Assembly (NCBI GenBank): GCA_030606215.1 | Contig: JAUWGW010000001.1 | Span: 90,905 to 154,904, forward strand | Direction of reading: 5' to 3' | Origin: a bacterium | GTDB lineage: Bacteria > NPL-UPA2 > JAUVJM01 | DNA: 64,000 bases | In this document: one piece after another, positions 52,332 to 61,184 of the stretch | How the letters are laid out: every line of letters begins with the position of its first letter | Position numbering within the stretch: the first letter of the stretch is position 1 | Position numbers and translations under genes: made by a program | Notes under the pieces: model-generated | Database searches by the model: none | What the model was told of the DNA's origin: nothing | Seen by the model: the letters and a program-made list of their open reading frames with translations, nothing else

Positions 52332-53650
52332 TCCCTCATCTCTTTTTCTAATAATTTATTTAAGTCATCTTCCATCTTTTTAGCAAATTCTTTCGGAGTA
52401 TATTTGCCAAGAGCGAAAAGGTCATAATTCATTATCATTATTTTATTGACAAGCTCCATAGGGACATTTGGGTTCCCATAGAAGTTATAATATGAGACAG
52501 GATTAGGTCTATTTAGAATCTCAAAGATCGTTTCTTTAACCTCCTCTTTTTCTGGATATTCCTTTAAGAAATACTCCATCTCTAAGCCCTTCTGCCTCAC
52601 TGGAATAGAGTCTCCTACCCTTATCCAATCTTTTATTGCCTCCGGCCCTACAATAAATTTTAGAAGCTCTACTGCTGCATCAGGATGTTTTGTCTTATTA
52701 GAGACCCCTATCCTTAAATACCTCATAAAAGGTCCTTTATTTATGCCTTCGACTTTAGGGATAGGAACAAAACCCCAATCAACTTTTTCTTTATCAGCAA
52801 ATCTTAATCTTTGACGGTCTGCTGTTATTCCTTCAAACATTGCCACTCTTCCCATAAGGAAACCAGGGATATCTCCTCCTCCTTCCACTTTTGCCTTTAA
52901 AGGAGAAGGGGCAACCTTGTACTTCCTGTAGAGCTCTTGATAAAAGGTAAGAGCTTTTATATTGTTTGGAGAATTAAATATGGATTTTGTTCTATCCTTA
53001 TTCCATATCTCTCCGCCAAAGGAATAAATAAGAGTAACCCGGATAGGTAGAACTGTTCCAAACTGATAAGCAACTCCTCTGGAATCTCTCTTTGTAAGTT
53101 TTATTGCCGCTTCCAAAAAACCATTCCAGGTCCAGTTCTCATCTGGATAGGGAATACCTTCCGCATCAAATAACTTTTTATTATAAAATAGACAATGTAC
53201 TCCTAAATTCCCTGGCATGCTATAAATGCCTTCTCTATATCTCATAAAGTTTATTAAATAAGAAGGAATCTGGCCAAAATATTCCTTGTCTTTCTCTATA
53301 TAAGGGGTTAAATCAAGAAGAATGCCTCTTCGGGCAAAGTCCAGTTCAGAGCCAACTGGAACAAAAAATATATCTGGAAGGATACCTCCAACAGCTAAGC
53401 TTAATATCTTGGCTGTATAATTACTACCGCCGGAAATAGGATTATATCTTACAGACATCTCTGGATGTAATTCCTCAAATCTTTTAGTCTGTTCAATCCT
53501 TATTCTGTTGAATTCTGGATATTCATAACCTGACCAGACAAGGCTAATTTTCTTGGCCTCTTTTGCCTCTTTTTTACTACATCCATTAAACAAAAAAGAT
53601 AAAAATAACAAAACTATTCCAACAAAATAACCTATTTTCTGTCGAGACAT
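52328..53650 (-). CDS. ABC sugar-transporter substrate-binding lipoprotein (SBP family 1)
   Basis: About 440 residues. A charged start plus hydrophobic core (IGYFVGIVLLFLSFLFNGC) ends at a lipobox cysteine, so the protein is an anchored lipoprotein. KISLVWSGYEYPEFNRIRIE, LSLAVGGILPDIFFVPVGSE, YSMPGNLGVHCLFYNKKLFD and KHPDAAVELLKFIVGPEAI are typical of extracellular solute-binding family 1. The ATG at 53650 with AAAGG upstream is preferred to 53671, which lies inside the M20 gene. No permease or ATPase genes follow; the mannosidase stub does instead. It is either an orphan or uses subunits encoded elsewhere. Confidence 0.88.
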   Translation of the reverse strand: MSRQKIGYFVGIVLLFLSFLFNGCSKKEAKEAKKISLVWSGYEYPEFNRIRIEQTKRFEELHPEMSVRYNPISGGSNYTAKILSLAVGGILPDIFFVPVGSELDFARRGILLDLTPYIEKDKEYFGQIPSYLINFMRYREGIYSMPGNLGVHCLFYNKKLFDAEGIPYPDENWTWNGFLEAAIKLTKRDSRGVAYQFGTVLPIRVTLIYSFGGEIWNKDRTKSIFNSPNNIKALTFYQELYRKYKVAPSPLKAKVEGGGDIPGFLMGRVAMFEGITADRQRLRFADKEKVDWGFVPIPKVEGINKGPFMRYLRIGVSNKTKHPDAAVELLKFIVGPEAIKDWIRVGDSIPVRQKGLEMEYFLKEYPEKEEVKETIFEILNRPNPVSYYNFYGNPNVPMELVNKIMIMNYDLFALGKYTPKEFAKKMEDDLNKLLEKEMRE

Positions 53651-53658
53651 TATTACCT

Positions 53659-54648
53659 TTACATGCTCCATCCTATCATAATCAAGGCCAATACCTTAAT
53701 CGCTTTTAAATACTCACCGATACTTACATATTCATCAATGCTATGTGCTTTCCTTAAATTGCCTGAGCCGAAAATTACTGTTGGAATACCTCCAATATTA
53801 TTCAGAATTCTTGCATCTGCTCCGGACGGTAACCCAGAAATTTCTGGGTTATCTATGAATTTAGATGCTACCTTCTTTATTATCTTTACAATAGAATGGT
53901 CTTTTCGTGTCTCATAGGGAGATGTATTTAATAACCAGTTAATCTCTGGTGGATGTTTCTTAAGCCAGGGGTCAGCCTTTGAAATATTTAATATATTATC
54001 CTCTACCTCTCTCTGGACATCTTCTTTTTTCTCGCCGGGAAGATAGTCAATTTCAACCTTTAATTCGCAAGCGTCAGGGATAATTGAAGCTCCTATTCCA
54101 CCTTTAATCTCACCAAACATAATAGTTGGTGATGGGAGCAATGGATGGTGTTTGAAGGCTAACCATTCTTTTTCCAATTTATCTAAACCAGCCATTATCA
54201 TGGCAGCTACTCCAGCCTTCATATCACAAACACCACGGCCGAATATCTTCCCTTTTTCTATTATACCACTCCAAGGATTATGTTTCCACGTAGTTATATC
54301 TCCAGGAGAAACAGTATCTACATGGCCATTCAGGATAAGGGAACGGCCTTTTTCTTTTCCTTTGAGGATACCCACTACATTGGGCTGATCTGTATAATCA
54401 TGCCCAGGATTAAAGTCACTGTATTTCTTTAATTTTTTATTATCTGGTTCAAAAATATCCACCTGGCACCCCATGGTTTTCAATTCTTTAGCCAGCCATC
54501 TTTGAATATTGCCTTCTTTGCCTTTAACACCTTGCTCTATTATCTGGCTATCAAATGATATCATCTTCTGAAGGAATCTTCTTGCTTCACTTTCGCTTCT
54601 TTTGATAATATCCAAAACTTCTTTTTGTTCCTTTTCAATACTTCCCAT
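53659..54648 (-). pseudogene. M20 metallohydrolase copy lacking its catalytic core
   Basis: 329 residues in one open frame. The N-terminal LNGHVDTVSPG and GRGVCDMKAGVAAMIMA match 37074-38321, but the sequence then jumps straight to LDKLEKEWLAFKHHPLLPSP. About 82 residues present in the intact copy, including the catalytic DEEGG and the third metal ligand (AEPTN), are missing in frame. The end GNLRKAHSIDEYVSI is kept. The protein cannot be an active M20 enzyme. It is called a pseudogene although the frame is open; a regulatory remnant cannot be excluded. Confidence 0.75.
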
Positions 54649-54790
54649 ATCTTTTTACCAAATCAAGTACATACTCATAATTTTCTAAACTTACAGATGG
54701 CGGAACAGAATGGTCAGAATGAAATATATAACCACCATTTTCTTTAGCAATTAAAACTTTGCTTCTTACCTCCGTTACCAAATCAAAGTC
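54635..54790 (-). pseudogene. URO-D-like gene, 3' remnant cut by IS66 sequence
   Basis: The last 51 codons of a copy related to 47579-48700: EVRSKVLIAKENGGYIFHSD, HSVPPSVSLENYEYVLDL, VKRYGKY, stop at 54635. Homology ends abruptly at about 54790 where plus-strand transposase coding begins. The stop overlaps the start of the M20 copy by 14 bases, exactly as the intact relative overlaps its downstream gene. Confidence 0.88.
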
Positions 54791-55666
54791 TCCTATGATG
54801 ATGTCCAACGAATCTTCCAGGCCTTTGGATTAAAATTATCTCCTGCAGCCTTTGTTGGATTCGATAACAAAACCTTTCAGAAAGGCCTGCCTCTTTACGA
54901 AACCATAAAAAAGATGTTACCATACTCCGACTCCGTTAATGTAGATGAAACTGGATGGAAAGGTGACTGGCTCTGGACTTTTATAACCGCGCAAGCTGCC
55001 TACTATCATATCGATGAACATCGATCCGGTGATGTAGTTAAAGAACATCTTGGAGAAAATTATAAAGGCATCCTTGGCTCTGATTTTTACTCTGCCTATA
55101 ATTCTATTAAGTCCTTTGCCAAACAAAAATGTAATGCCCACCTTCTCAGAGATATTGAGGATCTTGAGGAAAGCTTCCCTGAAAACGTTATTGTTCTTTC
55201 TTTTTGTCATGACCTTAAAAAGCTTATTCAAGATGCTATACTCCTGCATAGCCAATTTTCTAAACTTAAGGGTTTAGAAGAATGGGACATACGTAAAAAG
55301 GATATATTCTCTCGATTTAAAGACCTATGGCAAAACCCTATCCCACATCCCAGGACTGAAACCCTGCGTAAAAGATTATTCAAGCACAAGGATGAAATCT
55401 TCACTTTTTTAATCCACCCTGAAAAAACTTTCCCTACGAATAATGTAAGCGAGCAGAGTTTACAGAACTGGGTTTTATTCAGAAAAATTACCTTTGGCAA
55501 TCGCTCGGACCAGGGTAAAAAGAACGTATCCTTCATGGCTACTATCTTACAAACAGCTAAACGTAAGGGGCTTAACCCAATAGAAATTCTACAAAGCTTA
55601 TTAACCAAAGGCTTTTGTCCTGAGCTCATCCAGAGATTTGGCCTGCCACAACCACGAGCTCCGTGA
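54791..55666 (+). mobile_element. IS66-family transposase, 5'-truncated
   Basis: This is the only plus-strand coding sequence. The open frame from SYDDVQRIFQAFGLKLSPAA (54791) continues through the ATG at 54914 to 55666. It contains the DDE-type residues in VDETGWKGDWLW, LGSDFYSAYN and TNNVSEQSLQNW, and ends in LLTKGFCPELIQRFG. The N-terminal DNA-binding part and accessory tnpA/tnpB genes are absent, and I could find no terminal inverted repeats. It has cut the adjacent URO-D gene and is probably immobile. Confidence 0.88.
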
Positions 55667-55974
55667 TTGGCTCTATTTACCCAAGCTAAAATACCTGCTT
55701 CCACTTGCTTTTTACAACCTACTGCCATCGGTATCTCCGTCTTCACTTCCGCAAACTAAACTATTACCTCCTTACACACGCTTCATGATAATTCTAGTAA
55801 ATATTCAGTGAATAGCGTTCATTTTTTTTGCCATTTTATTTCAGCCCCACGATATATATTAACATCAAACTTTTGCAGGTCCTCATAAAATTTTATCTTA
55901 TGTAATTTTTGTATACGCTTTAGGATCTTCCAATGAAGCTCCATTAATCCCTCTAATGGTATCTACCAAAAATA
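55667..55974. other. 308-base gap after the transposase remnant
   Basis: AT-rich, no ORF of note. A short minus-strand frame ending in GASLEDPKAYTKIT is too short to assign. It probably contains the right flank of the IS66 element; no clear inverted-repeat end is visible. Confidence 0.5.
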
Positions 55975-57147
55975 CTAAAAGCCTCCTTTCTCTTCACATA
56001 ATTTGCGAATAAGTGGTGTAAGAGATAGAGGGTCATTATCACCAATTACAAAGCCTTCTTCTATCCGGTTGGAACCATCTGGATGTCCAAATAAACTGAT
56101 ATCTGAATTGACACACATGCCTGAGCGCAAAGGATAATCAGAATTTTCATCAGGATAAGGGGATTCTGCTTCTGCCAATCCAATGCCGTGCATGGGAGGA
56201 TATACATCATATTCTGATAACTTGTGTTTTCTAAATACTCCCTTAACAGCAAGAACCATATCTTTTGCAATTACACCATTTTTGAGATATTTAAGCTGAA
56301 CATTGACAGCCTCAAATAATGCGCTCAAAAACCGTTTCTGTCCATCTGAAGCACTCCCAGCAACAAAAGGAAATTCTACTGTGGAAACATATCCCTGATA
56401 CTGAACAGCCATTGATGCCATGATCATATCGCCGTTTTCTATTACCTTTTCTGTGGCTCTACCTATGATGGTCTGGGTGCGAAGGCCACTGCCCAAAACC
56501 ATAAATGTGATATCTTCAGCACCTGACATCCTGGCTGCGCCTTCAGCAGCACCTGCTGCCATGAGTTCTGTGTTGCCAGGGACCGCGCTTTCAATAAGTT
56601 TTTTGTATCCTATACAGGCTATGCGACCTGCTTCCTTCAAACACGCTATCTCTGCCTCACTTTTGATAAGACGCAGATCATTGATAATTGAAGCGCTGTC
56701 TATTATTTCTAATTTATTAATCGCATTTTTAATACGTTCTAAAATTGGTGCAGGCATATCCCATAAACCAACAATACCTAACTTTTTACCACCGCCTAGC
56801 GTTTCTTCAAGAATTTCCTTTAATGAAGAAAATGTGGCAAGGGGGTAGTCTATTTCATCAGGCACAGAAACACAGGCAAATTCCTTGATGTTACGGACAT
56901 CATCCCAAACACACATCTCTCGGGCGTATTTTTCCCCTTCAGGAGCACCCGCCAGAATCGGCTTCCCTTTTCTGGGAATAAAACAGGCTCCTCGTTCGAA
57001 AATAGGCCAAAAATTAGAGACATACCGCAGGTTTTCTTTACGGTATTCATCTCCATACACCATCATACCCTCAAGCCCCAGATTTTCAAACGCGTGTTGA
57101 ATATGTGCAATACGTTCAAAGAATTCTTTTTTCGGACTATTAATCAT
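55975..57147 (-). CDS. M24/creatinase-like protein without metal ligands
   Basis: 390 residues with the two-domain pita-bread layout: an N-terminal creatinase domain (FENLGLEGMMVYGDEYRKEN to RLIKSEAEIACLKEAG) and a C-terminal M24 fold. The metal-binding aspartates of aminopeptidase P (DAG...SD) are replaced by MIMASMAVQYQGYVSTVEF, while PPMHGIGLAEAESPYP keeps the histidine. It is therefore more like creatine amidinohydrolase, which needs no metal, than Xaa-Pro peptidase. Substrate unknown. It stands alone between two gaps. Confidence 0.8.
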   Translation of the reverse strand: MINSPKKEFFERIAHIQHAFENLGLEGMMVYGDEYRKENLRYVSNFWPIFERGACFIPRKGKPILAGAPEGEKYAREMCVWDDVRNIKEFACVSVPDEIDYPLATFSSLKEILEETLGGGKKLGIVGLWDMPAPILERIKNAINKLEIIDSASIINDLRLIKSEAEIACLKEAGRIACIGYKKLIESAVPGNTELMAAGAAEGAARMSGAEDITFMVLGSGLRTQTIIGRATEKVIENGDMIMASMAVQYQGYVSTVEFPFVAGSASDGQKRFLSALFEAVNVQLKYLKNGVIAKDMVLAVKGVFRKHKLSEYDVYPPMHGIGLAEAESPYPDENSDYPLRSGMCVNSDISLFGHPDGSNRIEEGFVIGDNDPLSLTPLIRKLCEEKGGF

Positions 57148-57234
57148 AATCCCATCCCTTCTCTAAATTTTTTCGCTTTCTGTGAGGATAGACATCTTTC
57201 CAGTTTATTAAATTTTATAGCTCATCTAACAATT

Positions 57235-58359
57235 TTAGTTCTTATTACGTTGCCTTAATCCTTCCTCAAGCATTAAAAAATAATTTTCAACCGGGACATA
57301 ATTTGCTATTGTATTTCCCGATCCTAAAAGATAACCACCTGTAGAATCGCATTTCTTAATAATTCCCTGAATATATCTTTGCAGTTTTTTTCCTGTCAAT
57401 GAGGATAACTTATTCATATCTACCCCTCCTACCACAGCAATTCTTTCCCCATACTTTTTTTTAAAGTCAGTTACAGGCATGATGGTATCTTCAAATGAAT
57501 GCTTTCCATCTATGCTTACATCCTCGATTAAATCATCCATAATTGACTCACAATATCCACAATTATGAATAATAAAGAAAAGACCATTATCATGGGCAAG
57601 TTGAGCAAATTTTTTATGCCAGGGAAGAACATATTTCCTTAAAACTTCAGGAGAAACAAGAGTAGCGGTCTTAAATCCCATATCATCTCCTTGTATAAAG
57701 CCTGCCAATTTATCCAAACCAATCACCATTTTATAGGAATCTAAAAGTATTTTCCCTATCTTTTCAAAGATCGCTTCTACCAGTTTTGGGTCATCGTAAA
57801 GAAGATAACACAAAGTCTCATATCCTACCAATATATTCATAGCATAATCTAAAACCCCTCCCCCTAATGGACAATCTATAATTCCCATGCCTTCAGGGAG
57901 ATTCTGAGAGACAAACTTATAGAACCAGAAGAAGGATTCTTTTACCTCTGGCCAGGGATATCTTTCAAAATCTTCCCAGGAAGAAATTATACCTTTGTTG
58001 ACTGTCCAATCTCGTTGAACCCGAGAAAGTGAAGCAGTATCCTCTCCCTTACGCATTGATTTGGGAAATTCCATAAATTTCCATACCATCACATAATCAT
58101 AGCCCATCTTGTAGTAAAAATGAATGACATTTTCCCAGTACAGCTTTTCAGACTCTATATTGCTACCAGGTTCAACCCACTTTCTACCAAAATATCTTTC
58201 CGTAACAAATTTCATTACTTCTTCATCTACTCCCAGTTCTACAAAGGGTAGATAGCCAATATTCTCTCGCCGAACCACCTTCTTAAATTTTTCTATATTT
58301 GGGGAAGGTTTTTGCCAATATTTTTTTAAAAGATTAATCTCTGTATTCATCCTTAGCAT
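57235..58359 (-). CDS. URO-D/MtaA-like protein, HNCG type
   Basis: 374 residues. LPFVELGVDEEVMKFVTERY, GGGVLDYAMNILVGYETLCY, GDDMGFKTATLVSPEVL, FFIIHNCGYCESIMDDLI and YLLGSGNTIANYVPVEN. It is the only copy in the window with HxCG, the zinc motif used by MtaA/MtbA-type corrinoid methyltransferases, though the distal cysteine region reads GSGNT. The start may be 58359 or 58350. A 15-codon frame, MFDMQVKDAKDEYRD, homologous to the start of 62040-63473, overlaps the start region. Confidence 0.82.
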   Translation of the reverse strand: MLRMNTEINLLKKYWQKPSPNIEKFKKVVRRENIGYLPFVELGVDEEVMKFVTERYFGRKWVEPGSNIESEKLYWENVIHFYYKMGYDYVMVWKFMEFPKSMRKGEDTASLSRVQRDWTVNKGIISSWEDFERYPWPEVKESFFWFYKFVSQNLPEGMGIIDCPLGGGVLDYAMNILVGYETLCYLLYDDPKLVEAIFEKIGKILLDSYKMVIGLDKLAGFIQGDDMGFKTATLVSPEVLRKYVLPWHKKFAQLAHDNGLFFIIHNCGYCESIMDDLIEDVSIDGKHSFEDTIMPVTDFKKKYGERIAVVGGVDMNKLSSLTGKKLQRYIQGIIKKCDSTGGYLLGSGNTIANYVPVENYFLMLEEGLRQRNKN

Positions 58360-58381
58360 CTTTCACTTGCATATCAAACAT
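58334..58381 (-). pseudogene. 15-codon leader derived from the TIM-barrel glycosidase gene start
   Basis: GGAGAGAAATTATG then MFDMQVKDAKDEYRD and stop at 58334. The intact gene 62040-63473 starts GAGAGAAATTATG and MFNMQVKNVRDG. The match includes the ribosome site. The remainder has been replaced by the URO-D gene, whose start lies within this leader in another frame, so it may now provide translation coupling. Confidence 0.7.
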
Positions 58382-58475
58382 AATTTCTCTCCTAAATCAT
58401 AAGGAATGATTTTGTGAAATATCAGGCAACCTATCCTGATTGGTATCTATTTCAAACCCAGTGTTTTTCAAGTGG

Positions 58476-58720
58476 TTATTTTTTTCTCTCAACTTCATTT
58501 TTTAATTTTCCATACACCTCTATTTCTCTTACACGAACACCAAAATTGGCAAAATTATAGATCACGGTTAAGCGAACCTTTCAATCACATCATTATTGCT
58601 ATTTCTGCGCTCAACTAATATCCTCAGTTTTTGTTTAAGTTTAAACCCTTCTGTGCCGACTCTTATTTGCTGTGGCGATGGATTTCTTACATTTCTGTCA
58701 CTTAAAGATTTTTTGCTCAT
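58476..58720 (-). pseudogene. remnants of a discoidin-like tail and a 50-codon frame
   Basis: The 367-base gap 58360-58726 holds two broken minus-strand frames. One, 58476-58583, reads VRLTVIYNFANFGVRVREIE then VYGKLKNEVERKK, which looks like the end of a galactose-binding F5/8-type domain. The other, 58568-58720, encodes MSKKSLSDRNVRNPSPQQI and runs to RFA, with no recognised family. A TGA sits just before the first, so they do not join in frame. Both look like debris from lost genes. Confidence 0.5.
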
Positions 58721-58726
58721 ATTAAC

Positions 58727-60196
58727 CTATTTTAATATAATTTTGTCAATCCCCATACAATCGGCAACTGAAGCTAACTCATCTACAATATGGCCGTGCA
58801 CAAGAATCAGGTGGTGAGCAACCCCATTTTTCAGGACATTGGTCACGTATTCCTTAATCGGTGTTGCTACCTGAACCATGGCGTGGATCTCATCACACGG
58901 AAGACAGGAAAAAGGAATTGATTCACCTTCTGATATAAACATACGCCAACCATTGGCAGTATTAAGGAAATGCCCCATTGTGACAGGCCCAGGCTTTATA
59001 ATCATTTGATAGTTTATCCCCTTCCCTTTAAATCCCCACTCTTCAGGTGACCGGGTAAGTGTTACTAACTTTCTATCAGCGGCAAGTTCTGGACTTGCAA
59101 TGCCATGTCCTAAGAGAAACAATGCATTGTTCTTGATATCAAACTGGCCCCATTCAGCCTGGAGAGGCACATTGCCAGTAAGCTCATACATTATCTGCAT
59201 CATAATCAATCCACCAATATCACCTTCGCATGTAACCATAAAACGGTCATCCTCTATCAGCATGGATGCCCCCATTCGTGCCGGTGCCCCTGTCATTTTT
59301 TCAATATAGTGCTGACCCAAAAAACAGAGTGCATCAAGATGGTATCTTTGAGCAAGTCTTTTCATTGCCAGTCCCAATCGGCAGGATCTTCTGGCATCAT
59401 CCATAGTCACATGTTTGACAGCAAAACGATTCATCAGCTCTTCTGCTGTTTTTTCAACTTCCTCGTCTGGAATATCCTTCCAAATTATAATCAGGTGGTC
59501 AATCTGAATTGTTATAACTTCAGGGCCCAGAAACCCTTTGATTTTTGTTCTATCATATTCAAGATCATACATACCTCTGAACACATGTCCTATAATGCCA
59601 ATAGCATAGGATTTAAGATATCTGGTAATCTGATGTACGCGAATCAGTCCTCTGATTTTGAGATACGCAGATTCATTGTCGAGCTCATCTACAACTACCT
59701 CATAATTTCTGTTAATTTTTCTAAATGTTCCTGTAAGCTGTGATATCCCAATAAAGGCGCTGTTTCGCATGGTTGCCTCATAATCATCATCAGGTGAGAC
59801 ATTAGACCCTGTTTGAGTATTGAAAAGTATTATTGACGCATTACTGACGTATTCAATAGCATGCAGGGTGATAAAATCAGGCAGGTAAGTGCCTTCAACA
59901 ACGATGATCACCTCTACATTTGCATCTGAGAAAGCATTCCCTGCTTTCTCTGCCTTATCCAATGTGTCGACCATACAAGGATATACAACTTCAAAATCTT
60001 TGCAAAGACGTTTATAAACCTTTTGAAGATCATCTTCGACTTTTTTCTTAAGAGACGGATACATACGCCAATACTCGAAGTACCCACAGCCAAGAAGGCC
60101 TACTTTTATTGGATGTTTAGCTTTTTTTACATTCAATATATCGCCGAATGTCTGAGAATTGGCTGCATCAAATGATGTGATATTATTTTCATTCAC
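58727..60196 (-). CDS. L-fucose/L-arabinose isomerase-family protein
   Basis: 489 residues. IKVGLLGCGYFEYWRMYPSL, VIIVVEGTYLPDFITLHAIE, LFNTQTGSNVSPDDDYEATM, ARMGASMLIEDDRFMVTCEG, DIGGLIMMQIMYELTG and MGHFLNTANGWRMFISEGES follow the fucose/arabinose isomerase fold, where Glu, Asp and His in the central and C-terminal parts bind Mn. The CEGD motif and MGHF histidine are in the expected order. It would convert an aldose to a ketose. It lies just downstream of a PIG-L deacetylase, with a two-base gap. Confidence 0.8.
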   Translation of the reverse strand: MNENNITSFDAANSQTFGDILNVKKAKHPIKVGLLGCGYFEYWRMYPSLKKKVEDDLQKVYKRLCKDFEVVYPCMVDTLDKAEKAGNAFSDANVEVIIVVEGTYLPDFITLHAIEYVSNASIILFNTQTGSNVSPDDDYEATMRNSAFIGISQLTGTFRKINRNYEVVVDELDNESAYLKIRGLIRVHQITRYLKSYAIGIIGHVFRGMYDLEYDRTKIKGFLGPEVITIQIDHLIIIWKDIPDEEVEKTAEELMNRFAVKHVTMDDARRSCRLGLAMKRLAQRYHLDALCFLGQHYIEKMTGAPARMGASMLIEDDRFMVTCEGDIGGLIMMQIMYELTGNVPLQAEWGQFDIKNNALFLLGHGIASPELAADRKLVTLTRSPEEWGFKGKGINYQMIIKPGPVTMGHFLNTANGWRMFISEGESIPFSCLPCDEIHAMVQVATPIKEYVTNVLKNGVAHHLILVHGHIVDELASVADCMGIDKIILK

Positions 60197-60198
60197 AA

Positions 60199-60891
60199 TT
60201 ATAAGTCCTTTATTAAATTAAAAACGGTCTTTGGAATAAAATATGAGCACTTCAATGCTTCTGCATATTTTACACCGATCTTACTGCCATGATAACGGGC
60301 GCGGGCTTCCAGCTGGTCTGTCATTTTGTCAAGAAACTCTTCTGATGTTTTAAATTTTTTCCAGGATTCAATCTTTGCCTCAAAGGTATCGGTTATATCA
60401 ACAATATGTGTTGGTTCTGGCAAATCATGTAGAACCTCAAAATGATATAACGCCCTTGCAACCCATGGACTACCCAAATCTACACTACAATTCCATCCAG
60501 CCTGCCACCACGCATCACATGCGAGACGGGCCATGGCACGATGCTGAAAGTACTCTGCCCAGTAATGCCCAAAAATGATATCTGGTTTGGTTCGACGAAT
60601 TGCCTCAATAGAATGACGATAGGTCTCACGATTTTCTTGAACAGCAAAATCCGGCAGATCCAGACACTGAAAGTCCTCAACTCCAAGCACCTTATGCGCC
60701 TCAACTGCTTCTTCCTTAAATTTTTCTACGACATTCTCTCGCTGTCCCATTTCAGCAAAAGCCTCATCTCCACTACCAAAACAGACAACAGATACCTTAC
60801 AGCCAAAATTTACAAATTTACGAATGATTCCTCCTACAGCAATTACGGAATCATCCAGATGCCCAGAAAGCACTAATATTTTCCTCATAAC
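60199..60891 (-). CDS. PIG-L/LmbE-family deacetylase
   Basis: 230 residues. The family motif (A/G)HPDD appears as LSGHLDDSVIAVGG, with VVCFGSGDEAFAEMG and the third metal ligand in GHYWAEYFQHRAMARL. Zn-dependent removal of an N-acetyl group from a GlcNAc-like sugar is usual. The ATG at 60891 has GGGGTG upstream. The longer frame to 60927 would be encoded within a pseudogene fragment and is rejected. It is paired with the isomerase-like gene downstream. Confidence 0.87.
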   Translation of the reverse strand, partial: VMRKILVLSGHLDDSVIAVGGIIRKFVNFGCKVSVVCFGSGDEAFAEMGQRENVVEKFKEEAVEAHKVLGVEDFQCLDLPDFAVQENRETYRHSIEAIRRTKPDIIFGHYWAEYFQHRAMARLACDAWWQAGWNCSVDLGSPWVARALYHFEVLHDLPEPTHIVDITDTFEAKIESWKKFKTSEEFLDKMTDQLEARARYHGSKIGVKYAEALKCSYFIPKTVFNLIKDL

Positions 60892-60911
60892 TATCACCCC
60901 TATTAATTGGT

Positions 60912-61010
60912 AGTCATAACCGCGCAAATGTTACCAATAGAATTGCTTATATTATGCCTAAGATAACATACCTCAAATATTTTTCGTCAAACGGGCAGAA
61001 ATGCTCACCT
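60912..61010 (-). pseudogene. internal fragment of a TIM-barrel glycosidase paralogue
   Basis: About 99 bases match 62310-62406 of the intact gene with a few substitutions and two small gaps. Readable minus-strand peptides are GEHFCPFDEKYLRYVI and SNSIGNIC. The rest of the 60892-61184 gap is AT-rich and holds nothing else recognisable. It is a recombination scar of a lost second copy. Confidence 0.8.
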
Positions 61011-61184
61011 TTATTCCTATCCGTATTCCAGATATCCTCTCCTGAAATTAGTATTGTGAACATTACTTTAACAAATTTTCAAACATACTGTATTCCAGTG
61101 TGTTATTTAAAATTTGCTTGTCCATGGGAGATAATGCCAAACTGTAATTGTTAAATTGAATTCATCAAATCTAATTTTATTTTA

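Noticed and set aside
38293-58359. URO-D-like proteins as haem-pathway HemE
   Set aside because: Five divergent copies, no other haem genes, and metal-site and C-terminal motifs of the MtaA-like branch make uroporphyrinogen decarboxylation unlikely.
58568-58720. 50-codon frame as a real small gene
   Set aside because: No ribosome site of note, no family, overlaps a broken discoidin-like fragment, and lies in a region full of gene debris.
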